Assembly (NCBI GenBank): GCA_000611775.1
Contig: KK106982.1
Span: 4,162,996-4,226,995 of the forward strand
DNA from: Umbilicaria muhlenbergii
Lineage: Eukaryota; Ascomycota; Lecanoromycetes; Umbilicariales; Umbilicariaceae
Length of the DNA: 64,000 bases
Direction of reading: 5' to 3'
The position numbers and the translations under genes are program-made. Of the stretch, positions 11,521-20,763 are shown in pieces. Below the pieces are notes generated by a model. It saw nothing but the letters and a program-made list of their open reading frames with translations, was not told the origin of the DNA and ran no database searches. Every line of letters starts with the position of its first letter. Position 1 is the stretch's first letter.

Positions 11521-11993
11521 TTCAAGTATTGATTGCTTATATACCATGTTAGCATTCATATGAAGTATGACAGGAAGTATGACACTGCAAATGAGGCATG
11601 AGCTGCAAGCTTCATGATGCTTCTTTCATGAGGTGAACACCTCTGCAATGAGGGATGACGTCATGAAGTCATCAGGTCACTCAATGAGCTGTGGAAAAGT
11701 CATGAGAAATATGACAACATGTCATAAGAGAGATGATGAAGAAGAAACACAAGAGAAGAGTGTTTTGAACCTATGATAAACATTTTGATTTTGATGTTTA
11801 TGTTAGGAGGAACTTACTGCCAGGTGTGATATCATAACAATTAAGTGAAGCATGTGATCAGTCTTACTTTAGCACAGTTTCACACCCTCACTCTACATGA
11901 TCAATCACTTATCAGGTCATCATGATGATGTCTATAATGATGAATTCAGAGTCAATTGACATCAGGGATGACGTCATGAGAAGGAGAATGCTG

Positions 11994-12046
11994 TGTCAGG
12001 GTCATCATATAATAGTATAACAGTATGACACTAATATGACATTATA
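11994..12046 (+). repeat. Family A 3' LTR, first 53 bp only
   Basis: TGTCAGGGTCATCATATAAT repeats the start of the 5' LTR at 3995, after a purine-rich tract (GAGAAGGAGAA at about 11979-11989) suited to plus-strand priming. The LTR stops where the B1 LTR begins at 12047, and the rest is not found on the far side of B1. Confidence 0.75.
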
Positions 12047-12480
12047 TGTAACGGGTGGTGTCGTAGTGACGGGGATAATACAATCATTCAATGAACTATA
12101 TCAATGTTCATCTAATCACGGCGCTTGATTCAATGAACTACTGATCACATGTAGACTTGAATAGGCTAGAAGGCAGTAGACTTATGAGATTGCATTTGAT
12201 ACATGAGTTGAGCATGAGCTCCTAACTATGAATCTACCTGTGGTTATATAGTACTTTAGGAGACTCATGTGTGACTGTACTGTTCTACATGTGTAATCTT
12301 ACTGCTCAGGGTGCTCATGCCCTGAGCATCATGAGTGATAAAGTGCTCAAGGTGCTCATGCCCTGAGCGTCATGAGTGGTAGAGTGCTTGAGGTGCTCAT
12401 GCCTTGAGCATCATGAGCAGTATCACATGTACGCCTGCTACGCGTACCTAACTAGGTACCATTTAGTGAGAGGTGTAACA
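12047..12480 (-). repeat. B1 left LTR (3' LTR of the element)
   Basis: It runs from TGTAACGGGT to GGTGTAACA, with TG/CA ends and a short inverted repeat TGTAAC...GTAACA at its ends. Inside are three tandem copies of a roughly 39-bp dyad (GCTCAGGG...CCCTGAGC type) at about 12306-12420, able to fold into hairpins. A conserved core at 12188-12272 is shared with B2, C1 and C2. Confidence 0.9.
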
Positions 12481-12489
12481 CTAGCTCCC

Positions 12490-13067
12490 TCCTCAACATT
12501 TTCATCCTTGAAAACTCAACCTTCTCTATGCTTTCATCTGATATCAGAAAGAAGAAGTCATTCACTTCCTGTTGTTCTCATCTGGCTGATTCAATCACCA
12601 AGAACAGATGAATCATCATGTAAACATGTGATCATTGCCTAATCAGTGGCAAGGAGTGTAAGGTGTTGAATGATTGTGACAAGTGTGACACCTGCATCAG
12701 GCTGAGCGTCTCTTGCGACTTGTTCATATCCCCGGAGGAGATCAACAAGGTGAGCGTGAAAATTCATCACCTGAAAAAGGAAAAGGATGCCGTCACAGCA
12801 CAAAAGTGAGAAATGAGGGTGAAGAAAGAAAAGCTTCACAAACAGATCACTTTTTTAAGGAAGAAGCAGTCAGACTTAATCTGTACTGAACTTCAAAACA
12901 TTGAAGAGCTGAAAGTGAATGAGCACATGACTGCTGTAGCTGCTGATCCTTTTAACAAGCCTCCCCTCAACTTCCTTGCGCTTGAGGCTTTCAACCTTGA
13001 TGGCGTGAACTGGCTTCCGGCGGATTTCTTTGCTGAAACTGATGCAGTTTTGCTGCACAATGAGTAA
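12490..13067 (+). pseudogene. Antisense cysteine-cluster and coiled-coil accessory gene, B1
   Basis: This frame is opposite to the element's Pol. A cysteine cluster at 12627-12716 is spaced C-x2-C-x6-C-x5-C-x2-C-x2-C-x6-C and is followed in the same frame by a Lys/Glu-rich segment. The open part 12813-13067 (84 codons) starts MRVKKEKLHKQITFL and has heptad-like hydrophobic spacing typical of a coiled coil, ending DAVLLHNE just before the chromodomain region. Close relatives occur at the same place in B2, C1 and C2. This supports a real but unknown accessory protein, perhaps nucleic-acid binding. Minus-strand frames at 12639-12839, 12876-13106 and 12893-13087 are shadows. Confidence 0.65.
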
Positions 13068-13119
13068 GATTTTCTTCTGGTTCTCATGTGTTTCCTTCAC
13101 TATCATATCCTTTTCATTT

Positions 13120-14480
13120 GATCAGGTAGTGTGACTCATCATTTATATCTTGTCAGTCTAGGATTTCCTCTACTTCAAATTCAGCATCTTGACTTTCCAG
13201 GTTGATCTCTGGTGAATTTGCTTGTATTGATATTTTCAGGTCCGCTGATTCAAGTAGTGATACATGAAATACTGAGTGTATTCACATAGTGAGTGAAAGT
13301 TCAAGCTCATAGTTGACGCTTCCCTTAGTTTTTGCAATTTGAAAAGGTCTCAACTTCATGTGATTTAATTTGTTGCTAGGTCACTTCATCTTGATGTTGC
13401 AATGCAGAAGATATACTTTATCCTTCTTTTTGAGAGTAAGTCCTTTATCTCTCTTCTTATTGTGATATACTGCTGATCTTTCTGAGGCAAATTTGATGTC
13501 TCTTTGTAGCATTTCATGCAGGTTCTTGAGGTGATTCACTTATATCCTTGCTCTCTGTGCTATCATTACTAGTCCCCTGGCCTCATTTGTAGCCGGGTTG
13601 AAACTGTAATTGATGTAGAATGATGATACTTCAGTTGTCTCTGTTGCTGCTGAGTTGTAAGTTAGCTGAGTTATTGATAAAAGTTCTACTCAATTAGTCT
13701 GCTGATAGTTAACATAACATCATAGATACTGTTTCATAATTTGATTTAATCATTCTGTCTGTCCGTCCGTCTGAGGATGGTATGACATTGATAACTTGTG
13801 GTGTATTCCCAACTGGTTCACTAATGATTTTCAGAACTTGAAGGTAAAGAGTTTATCTCTATCAGAGATTATCTCTTCTGGCAGTTCATGATTGACTGCT
13901 ATAACTCTTAAAAACATATATGTGAGTTCCTCTGCTGACAATGCTTCATTGTAAGGTATGAAGTATCTGTACTTCATAAGTCTATCAGTGATAATTAATA
14001 TTAAATCATAAACTGCTTTCGTCAGGGGTTCTTTCAACTTTGGTAGCTTAATTATGAAGTTTAGTGTGATGCTCACTCATGATCTTGATGATGTCTTTGA
14101 TGACTTAAGTAAACTGTATGACTTATGTTGATCTGCCTTGCTTCTTCAGCAGATGTCACACTTTTAAATGATTTCCTCAACCTTCTTCCTCATGTGTGGG
14201 AAGTAGTATGTTCTTGTGAGTCATTCTATCATTTTGTTAATTCCTTGGTGATTGTGTGTCTTGTTGAAATGACTTTCCTCTATTAGCTTCTGTTGAAGAC
14301 TAATAGGAACATAGATCAAGCCTTGAAAAAGTAGTAAGCTTTTCTCCTTTTCAAAGCTTTCATGATTCCTTATATTCTGAAGAACCTGCTGTGCTAACTT
14401 ATCATTTTTCAATGCTTTTCAAATTTCATCTTCAAAAATGTTATCCTTTATCTGTATGATGAGGTTGAACTGTTTATTGA
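13120..14480 (-). pseudogene. B1 integrase and chromodomain
   Basis: On the minus strand the zinc-binding N-terminus lies about 14130-14280 and the catalytic core includes the open piece 13831-14076 with 'ITDRLMKY' and 'IISDRDKLFTFKF', a hallmark around the second catalytic aspartate of gypsy integrases. A 'VFHVSLLE'-like GPY/F part (about 13230-13280) and a chromodomain (about 13120-13190) follow. It is broken with many breaks. Confidence 0.85.
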
Positions 14481-14559
14481 AAGACATGTCTCCTCACTCA
14501 TCCTCTCAGAGGATAACATGACTGATGACTGATTTATCTTGTAAGTAATCAGCTCATCA

Positions 14560-16480
14560 ACTGAGAGTGTCTGCTTTGACATTCTCTGATCTTTTTCAAT
14601 AATGAATCTTGAAATTGTACTGTGACAATTCTTCTGATCAACGTACCTGTCTTCAATTTAAGACTTTTGTTGTCATGAAATACAACAGATTCTTATGATC
14701 TGAGTATATCTGAACCTCATGTTTAGGTCCTTTCAAATACACACATCATTGCTTGAATGCATCAACAATAGCTAACAGCTCCTTGTCATGTATTTCATAA
14801 CTCATTTCAGCACTTGAAAACTTTCTTGAATAGAAAGCTACTGACTGTAGACATCTCTTATCATCTGATTGATTGATGCATGCTCCTATAGCTTCATCTG
14901 ACGCGTTCATCTCAAGCGTAATAGGTTTCTCAGGGTTGAAACTCATGAGAATCAGTTGAGAAGTGAATCTCTTCTTCAACTCATTGAAGGCTTTCTGTGC
15001 TTCAGGTGATCATTCAAATTTTTAATCTTTCTTGATCAGCTCTGTTAGAGGTGATGTGATTTTTGAATACTTTTTGATAAACTTTCTATAGAAGTTTGTG
15101 AACTCAAGGAAGGACTGTACTTCCTTGATGTTCTTTGATATCAGTCACTCAATCACAGATCATATCTTCTCTGAATTCATTCATAACCCTTCTGATGTTA
15201 TTATGAAACCTAGGAAGTGTACTTCCTTGAAATGAAAAAAGCTTTTCTCAGGCTTTACCTGCAATCCTGCATCTTGAAGTGCTTGCAGGACTTTTCAGAC
15301 ATGCTGAACATGCTGCTCCTTCAACTTGAAGTAGATCAGTATGTCGTCAAGGTAGATGATCACAAACTGATTCAAATATTCTCACAGCATGTTATTAATA
15401 AAAGCCTGAAAAGTTGCTGACGCGTTTGTCAACCTGAAAGGCATTATCAGGTACTCATAGAGTTTGAATCTTGTTCAGAACACAGTTTTTCATTCATCTC
15501 CTTCTTTGATATGAATCTGGTTGAAGGCTCCTGGAATATCAAACTTGATGAATCATTACACTCCCTGAAACTGATCCTGCAGTTTCAAAATGAGCAGCAA
15601 AGGGTAACTGTTTTTGATGATGATGTTGTTCAATGCTTGATAGTTGACACACAACCTGAGTGAACCGTCTGATTTTGATACAAACAGTATTGAATATTCA
15701 GCTGAAGATTGAGATTCTCATATGAATCCTTTTTGTAAGTTCTTCTCTAAGTATTCTCATAAAGCGTTTAACTTCTGAGGTGACAATGAGTAGATAAGTT
15801 GTTTCATTGATGTGCAACCTTTCATGATCTTGATTTCATGATCTCATTTTTAATGTTTCAGCAAGGCGTCCTGATCCTTTACAGCTGTAAACATTTCCTT
15901 GAAGTCTTTATATTCTTTAGAGATAGATAACTTGATAACAGAGTCTTGATCATCATCAACTCACCTGCTTCATAATACCTTTGCATCAGGATTCTTCAGT
16001 TCCTCATGTGTCTCTTTCACTGACATAGTGAAGATCTCCACACCTTCAGGTGAGTTCAGGACTGAATATAACTTGTTAAGATTATCACCCTTAACAAAGT
16101 ATATCTCATTTTCAGCTCAATCAATCATCAGATTGACCGCTCAGAGTCATGATATTCTCAGGACTATATCACTTCCTGATTACTTCATTATGTTGAATTG
16201 AATCTTTTCCCAATGTTGACCTAAACGCATAAGTGTAGGAACCGTCTCTCAGTTTACTCATTCATCATTATGTTTCATAAAGGTCTCATTAAACTCTTGA
16301 AGTCTGAAGGGATTTTGCTTCACCTGTGTTTGAATTACATGTTTCACAGTAAATCCTGAGTTCATGAAGTTCCCTGTGCAGCCACTGTCTATTAACAGTC
16401 AGGCTGGCTGGCCATTGACCTTGACTTAAACATGAAAGTTGCTCATGTCTTCCTGTACTGCAGCAGTGAACTCTCATTGT
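14560..16480 (-). pseudogene. B1 Pol: protease, RT, RNase H
   Basis: The protease motif region is near 16370-16410 (minus strand, 'LLIDSGCTGNF'-like). RT spans about 15030-15760 with YLDD near 15340-15360. RNase H includes the open piece 14746-14979 with 'EMNASDEAIGACINQSDD' and 'HDKELLAIVDAFKQ'. The order is normal for Ty3/gypsy. It is broken with many breaks. The plus-strand frame 15217-15420 is a shadow. Confidence 0.85.
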
Positions 16481-16559
16481 CATTCACTGCCTGAAGGCTT
16501 CAAAATAAGCATCTCTGAGAGCCTCTGACCTGAAGGGCCTCCTAGTTTTTTGAATTAAA

Positions 16560-17290
16560 AGGGGAGAAACTTAAGTTCTTCTCTACATACTCAAAGTCTT
16601 CTGAATTCACTTTCTGAGTTGAATGTTTGTTCAGATCTCTCTTAGAGTATTCACTTCAGAATTCTCATACTTTCATATGAAGTTCTCATGAGATGTGTGC
16701 TTCATCAAGGGTGACATATCCTCCCTTGATGATGAACTGAGAACCTTTCAGAGGCGTCTCCTTGATTATATCTCAATAGTTGATTTCTTCACAGTTCTGA
16801 TTCTGCATGAATGCATCTTGAATAATGTAAAGGATTTAATTCTTTATCTTTTTTTCTCACTCCGTGGTCCTTTCCTGATTAATGATCTCAAACATGATTC
16901 TTATCTGCTTCTTGAACTCCTTTAGACTGAAGAAGATTTCATTCATCTCATCATCATGATCCTTCTTCTCATTTTTCATATAGTCTCAGAGGGTCAGCTT
17001 AAATCAATTAAGAGCATCAGACCTCAGGTAAGAGGATGCATATAATACTTTGTCAGACTCCTTCTTGAACATAGTATGATTGAGATGAATGTAAGTATCA
17101 AGCTGAGTGAGGAACAGACTCAACATCCTTCATTCTTTTAAGAACTTGTCTGATGATGAGATCTTGATCTTCATCCCTGATGATGTCAGGCTCCTTATGA
17201 CTGATGAGTCATGACTGAAGGCTGTCATCTTCTTGAGGGACTCATGAGTCACAGTTCATTTCATGACTGATATTCTGATGATGATGCTCA
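16560..17290 (-). pseudogene. B1 Gag remnant
   Basis: Minus-strand sequence aligns with the Gag region of B2 (35600-37260), for example around 16880-17290, where both copies share almost the same text next to the LTR. After the LTR end the leader reads 'ctttgagcatca', as in C1 and C2. It is a broken fossil and shorter than in B2. The plus-strand frame 16695-16925 is a shadow. Confidence 0.7.
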
Positions 17291-17293
17291 AAG

Positions 17294-17727
17294 TGTAACA
17301 GGTGATGTCGTAGTGACGGAGATAATACAATCATTCAATGAATTATATCAATGTTCATCTAACCACGGCGCTTGATTCAATGAACTACTGATCACATGTA
17401 GACTTGAATAAGCTAGAAGGCAGTAGACCTATGAGATTGCATTTGATACATGAGTTGAGCATGAGCTACTAACTATGAATCTACCTGTGGTTATATAATA
17501 CTCTAGAAGACTCATGTGTGACTGTACTGTTCTACGTGTGTAACTTTACTGCTCAGGGTGCTCATGCCCTGAGCATCATGAGCAGTAGAGTGCTCAAGGT
17601 GCTCATGCTCTGAGCATCATGAGTGGTAAGGTGCTCAAGGTGCTCATGCCTCAAGCATCATGAGCAGTATCACATGTACACCTGCTACGCGTACCTAACT
17701 AAGTATCATCTAGTGAGAGGCGTAACA
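17294..17727 (-). repeat. B1 right LTR (5' LTR of the element)
   Basis: It begins TGTAACAGGTGATGTCGTAG, ends GGCGTAACA and has the same length as the left LTR. It has three copies of the GCTCAGGG/CCCTGAGC-type dyad repeat (about 17552-17668). Read on the minus strand, the conserved core contains a TATATAA box followed by 'CCACAGGTAGATTCATAG', a likely Pol II promoter. Confidence 0.9.
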
Positions 17728-17739
17728 AGGTCTGACTCA

Positions 17740-18900
17740 GAGTTAAAGTCCTGTGAGAGGTAATCCTCACAGGAGCTGATATTTACCTCTGAAAGAGCTT
17801 GAACATCTCAATCATCATCAGTTTGTCACAGTGATATTTCTCTTCAGTGAAGCCTGTGAGTCTTCACCTTCACAGGGGTGTTGAGCTTAAGCAGCAGTCA
17901 TGACAGCTTTGTGAGTCTTGCTCACTCAGCATTTCTTCTGCTTGCACGCCTTGCGCGCCTCCTTGTGACCCTCAGGGTCAGGGTTGGCTGAGGGTGAAGA
18001 TGAGGATAAAGGTGAACTCAGTTTCTGTGAGAAAGATGATGAGGTCAGAGGTGATGAAGATGAAGCTGTGAACAGTTAACAAAAGTGCTTCATGAAAATG
18101 TATCATAAAGTCATACAGAGGAAGACACAGGTCTTGTTGATGTGCTGATGATACTTCATGCACTTGACAGCGTGAGGGGAGAGGAAACAACTCTTAAAAT
18201 GATTGAGGTCATGATCTGCAATGACAACAACACACAGCTCACAGGCCTGAGGGGAGATGTCTTTAATCTTCACAATTATTATCATGAAGGTCAGTCATGA
18301 AGTGTTCTCATGAAGAGTGATCATGAAGATCACTTACAGATCACCTCATGATTTTACTCATGATCAGTGAGCTGAACAAGCTGCTGTGAGATGATGCAGT
18401 CATGAAGCTGAGCCTCTCTGTGAAGGGTTACCTCATGAAAGGTTTAATTGCAAGGGGCTGAGTTGAAGGCCTGCATGAACAGAGGAAACAAATGAAAATC
18501 ATAAATGATTTGCTTGAGGACATTAATGATGTGACTGATGTGAAGCATGATGAGCTGTACCGCTGTTAATGAAAAGGCACCATGAAGGCAAGCATCATGA
18601 AGGCAAGCATCATGAAGGCAAGCATCATGAAGACAAGCATCATGAAGACAAGCATCATGAAGACAAGCATCATGAGGGCAAACATCACAAGAGTGCATTA
18701 TAAAAATCATTATCATGAACTTACCTGATGAGGGTGAGAGGATTGAAGTTGTGAAGATTGCTGACAGTGAAAACTCTGACCTTATGACCTGCGTGGAGTC
18801 ATTCATGATGCTTGACAAAGTGAATCTGAATGACCTCATGAACAGCTGAACAGGCTCACAAATGAGCAATAATCATCATGAACACTGAGTCAGTGTATAA
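17740..18900 (-). pseudogene. Antisense accessory gene of family D (partial-element copy)
   Basis: Minus-strand frames oppose the D element. From right to left: a frame at 18444-18869 containing a tandem HDACL run; a cysteine cluster in 18103-18285 (C-x2-C-x14-C-x8-C-x9-C, with 'AVKCMKYHQHINKTC'); then a Ser-rich and Lys-rich tail (about 17940-18060). Candidate intron donors GTAAGT occur at the complements of about 18718-18723 and 18330-18335, so the HDACL run may be intronic rather than protein. The copy at 57590-58900 has the same layout. The function is unknown. Confidence 0.5.
18586..18690 (-). repeat. 15-bp minisatellite, seven copies (family D)
   Basis: Seven head-to-tail copies of a 15-bp unit (GCATCATGAAGGCAA type) differ from each other by transitions. 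Read in one minus-strand frame it spells the pentapeptide HDACL repeatedly. The same array with the same copy number sits at 58426-58530. Confidence 0.9.
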
Positions 18901-19113
18901 ATCAGTCATAACTTCACAAACATCTTATGAAGGGAGACTCTTTTTTTCACTGAGTTTTAATGAGCTTCACAACATATTTTTTTTTATAATTTTAAATTTT
19001 TTTTTTCTGATCTACAGGGTCATTTTTTTAACTGTTACTGATGCATTGTGAAGTGCTTCTCAGTGAAGGCTTGCAACTGTGAACATCATCATACTCATGA
19101 GGGCATGAGCCTT

Positions 19114-19126
19114 TGAAGGGGGGGGG
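19114..19126 (+). promoter_or_regulatory. Polypurine tract of family D
   Basis: GAAGGGGGGGGG lies three bases (CAA) before the 3' LTR start at 19130. Its position and composition fit the plus-strand DNA priming site. It has escaped the general loss of G and C. Confidence 0.75.
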
Positions 19127-19129
19127 CAA

Positions 19130-19584
19130 TGTGAGCATTCAGTGTACAGAACTCATCAGGTGCTAGTTCAGAATAAGAAAGATTATGCTTAACAACAGCA
19201 CAGCCTTGTGAAGATAACTTTCATTAACAAATCAACCTCATGAGGGAGCTCAGTCAATAGACATCACTCTCAGCACTTCATGAAAGTGATTAAAGGAGTT
19301 GACATCATTGATGACACCTCATGAAGATGTGATTCAGCAATGAACACCTCATGAAGGCAGTTTCACTGAGGTGACTGCTTCATGAGATCTTCCTCAGGCA
19401 GGCTAACTTCAGAAGGAATAAATTATGAGGTCAGAGCATGTCTCACTTTCTTTCTTAACAATAATTCTCTACCTACTAGCAATATCATACTATTGTGAAT
19501 CATCAACTATAAGCTTAAGTCATTATTGTCACATAGCTTCATAATTCCTTAGTTAAGATATTACCTCATGGTAGTACGCTTACA
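19130..19584 (+). repeat. Family D 3' LTR
   Basis: This is a 455-bp LTR from TGTGAGCATTCAGTG to ACGCTTACA, the same length as both LTRs of the complete D (52154-52608, 58981-59435) and differing from them mostly by transitions. The next base begins family A sequence. Confidence 0.92.
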
Positions 19585-20763
19585 GTTGTAGTTCAGTTAA
19601 GATGTGATGTGAAAGTTTTAATCATCAATGATCTTGAATGAGCATCTCACTGATCTTTTTGTGTGAAGTTGAAAAGAAGTGATAAAGTTCTGATAATTTA
19701 TCATATCAGAAGGTGATTATATCATTGTTATAAAGTTCAACTGCATTAAAGATGATGATATTTTGTTTATTTATGTCTTTACTGAGGAATAAGTTCTTCT
19801 TCAGCACCTTTAAGATGTTATTATAAATAATTTAAATATGATCATGCTGCTTCTTCTACTTTCATCAGTCATTTATGACTGTTTTCTCTAGGTAGATGCC
19901 TGCTCAGATGATGAAATCTCATTTGATAAAGAATTGCTTTAATATCAGCTCTCAGTTTTGATTGATTTCATTTAAATATTTTTAAAGTTTTCATCTTGTG
20001 ACCTTGATGCCTCCTGCATAGAGATGAGGCTCTCATGACTTTATAAGATGTTAAAAAGGTGAAGGTGTGATATCTGTCATAACTCAACATCATAATTCAT
20101 GTGATGAACCTGTGTTGTTTTTTAAGTTTATTATAGTTGAAGAATCTTCTTGTAGATGTTGATTAAGCTCTTAAAGCTCTTTTTTATTATCCTCAAACTC
20201 AATTTCTTGTCATACATGTTGTAGTTGTAATCACTGACGCTTAATGACTTCCTGATTGTGAGCAGTGACTGCCTCAAGATCATCAATGAAGTCATTAAAG
20301 TTACCTGCATCAATATGTTCATCATTGTCATAAGTAGAGATATTAATGACTGATAATGTAAACCTGTTAAAGGAAAGCTCTGATTTAATTTAATTAACTG
20401 TTTTGCTGACCTGATGAGATTAAAGTGTTGATGTCATCATGTTTTATGCTTCTGATGTGATCATTCACCTGAAGGTACTGAGTGATCAGTATGTAAAAAA
20501 GTGAGTGTATGACAGTCATCATATAAGAGTTGAACAAGGTGTCATAAGCAATATAATCATGATAAGTCAATGCAATGATTATATGTCTTCTATTCAGTGA
20601 TAAAACTGATTATTAAGAAAGCAGGTTTCTGCATCTTCTTGTGAAGAGTTTTCACTTGATGTTAAGGCGCTAGGCGCTGAGTCATCATATTTAAGTTATA
20701 ATGTTGTATCATAGTGTTGTACTATAGTGTCATACTGTCATACTATATATGATGACTTTGACA
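19585..20763 (-). mobile_element. Family A fragment: 5' LTR and start of Gag
   Basis: The minus strand matches 3995-5185 of the plus-strand A copy. The LTR outer edge is the complement of CTTTGACA at 20756-20763; the TATGACA-rich section is at 20690-20760; the Gag piece at 20131-20331 shares 'LRQSLL' and 'YDKKLSLR' with 4363-4704. It abuts the D LTR at 19584 and element E at 20764. It is broken and only the first part of the element is present. Confidence 0.85.

Larger units (their letters stand above)
3995..12046 (+). mobile_element. Family A Ty3/gypsy chromovirus, nearly full length fossil
   Basis: Domain order is 5' LTR, Gag with CCHC knuckle (5610-5651), protease, RT with YLDD (6894-6905), RNase H, a 90-bp coding minisatellite, integrase with zinc-binding N-terminus and DDE-type core, chromodomain, a 30-bp tandem array, an antisense accessory gene, a purine-rich tract and the start of the 3' LTR. 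The remaining stretches 10281-10480 and 11520-11993 hold no recognisable coding sequence. The element is broken with dozens of breaks. Its 3' LTR is cut at 12046, where element B1 begins. Related pieces lie at 1-3919 and 19585-20763. Confidence 0.9.
12047..17727 (-). mobile_element. Element B1, Ty3/gypsy chromovirus fossil
   Basis: Two 434-bp LTRs (12047-12480 and 17294-17727) enclose a minus-strand Gag-Pol: Gag, protease, RT, RNase H, integrase, chromodomain. A plus-strand accessory gene sits beside the left (3') LTR. The LTRs agree at roughly nine positions in ten, differing almost only by transitions. Flanks are TTATA and AGGTC, so there is no target duplication; left flank is an A LTR and right flank a D interior. 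It is broken with dozens of breaks and shorter than B2. Confidence 0.9.
17728..19584 (+). mobile_element. Family D Ty3/gypsy, 3' end only
   Basis: From 'aggtctgactcagag' onward this is nearly identical to 57577-59435 of the full-length D element: the antisense accessory region, T-rich tracts (about 18930-19010), a G-rich purine tract and the 3' LTR. It starts exactly at the right edge of B1 and ends in the LTR at 19584, next to a family A fragment. The rest of this D copy is absent from the window. Confidence 0.88.

Noticed and set aside
18444-18869. 141-codon minus-strand frame with HDACL repeats as a complete host gene
   Set aside because: It lies wholly within the 3' region of D and is duplicated in the other D copy; splice-like signals cut across it, so it is at most part of the D accessory gene.
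19114-19126. G run as an assembly or sequencing artefact
   Set aside because: The same run occurs at the same place in the other D copy (58966-58977) and fits the polypurine tract.
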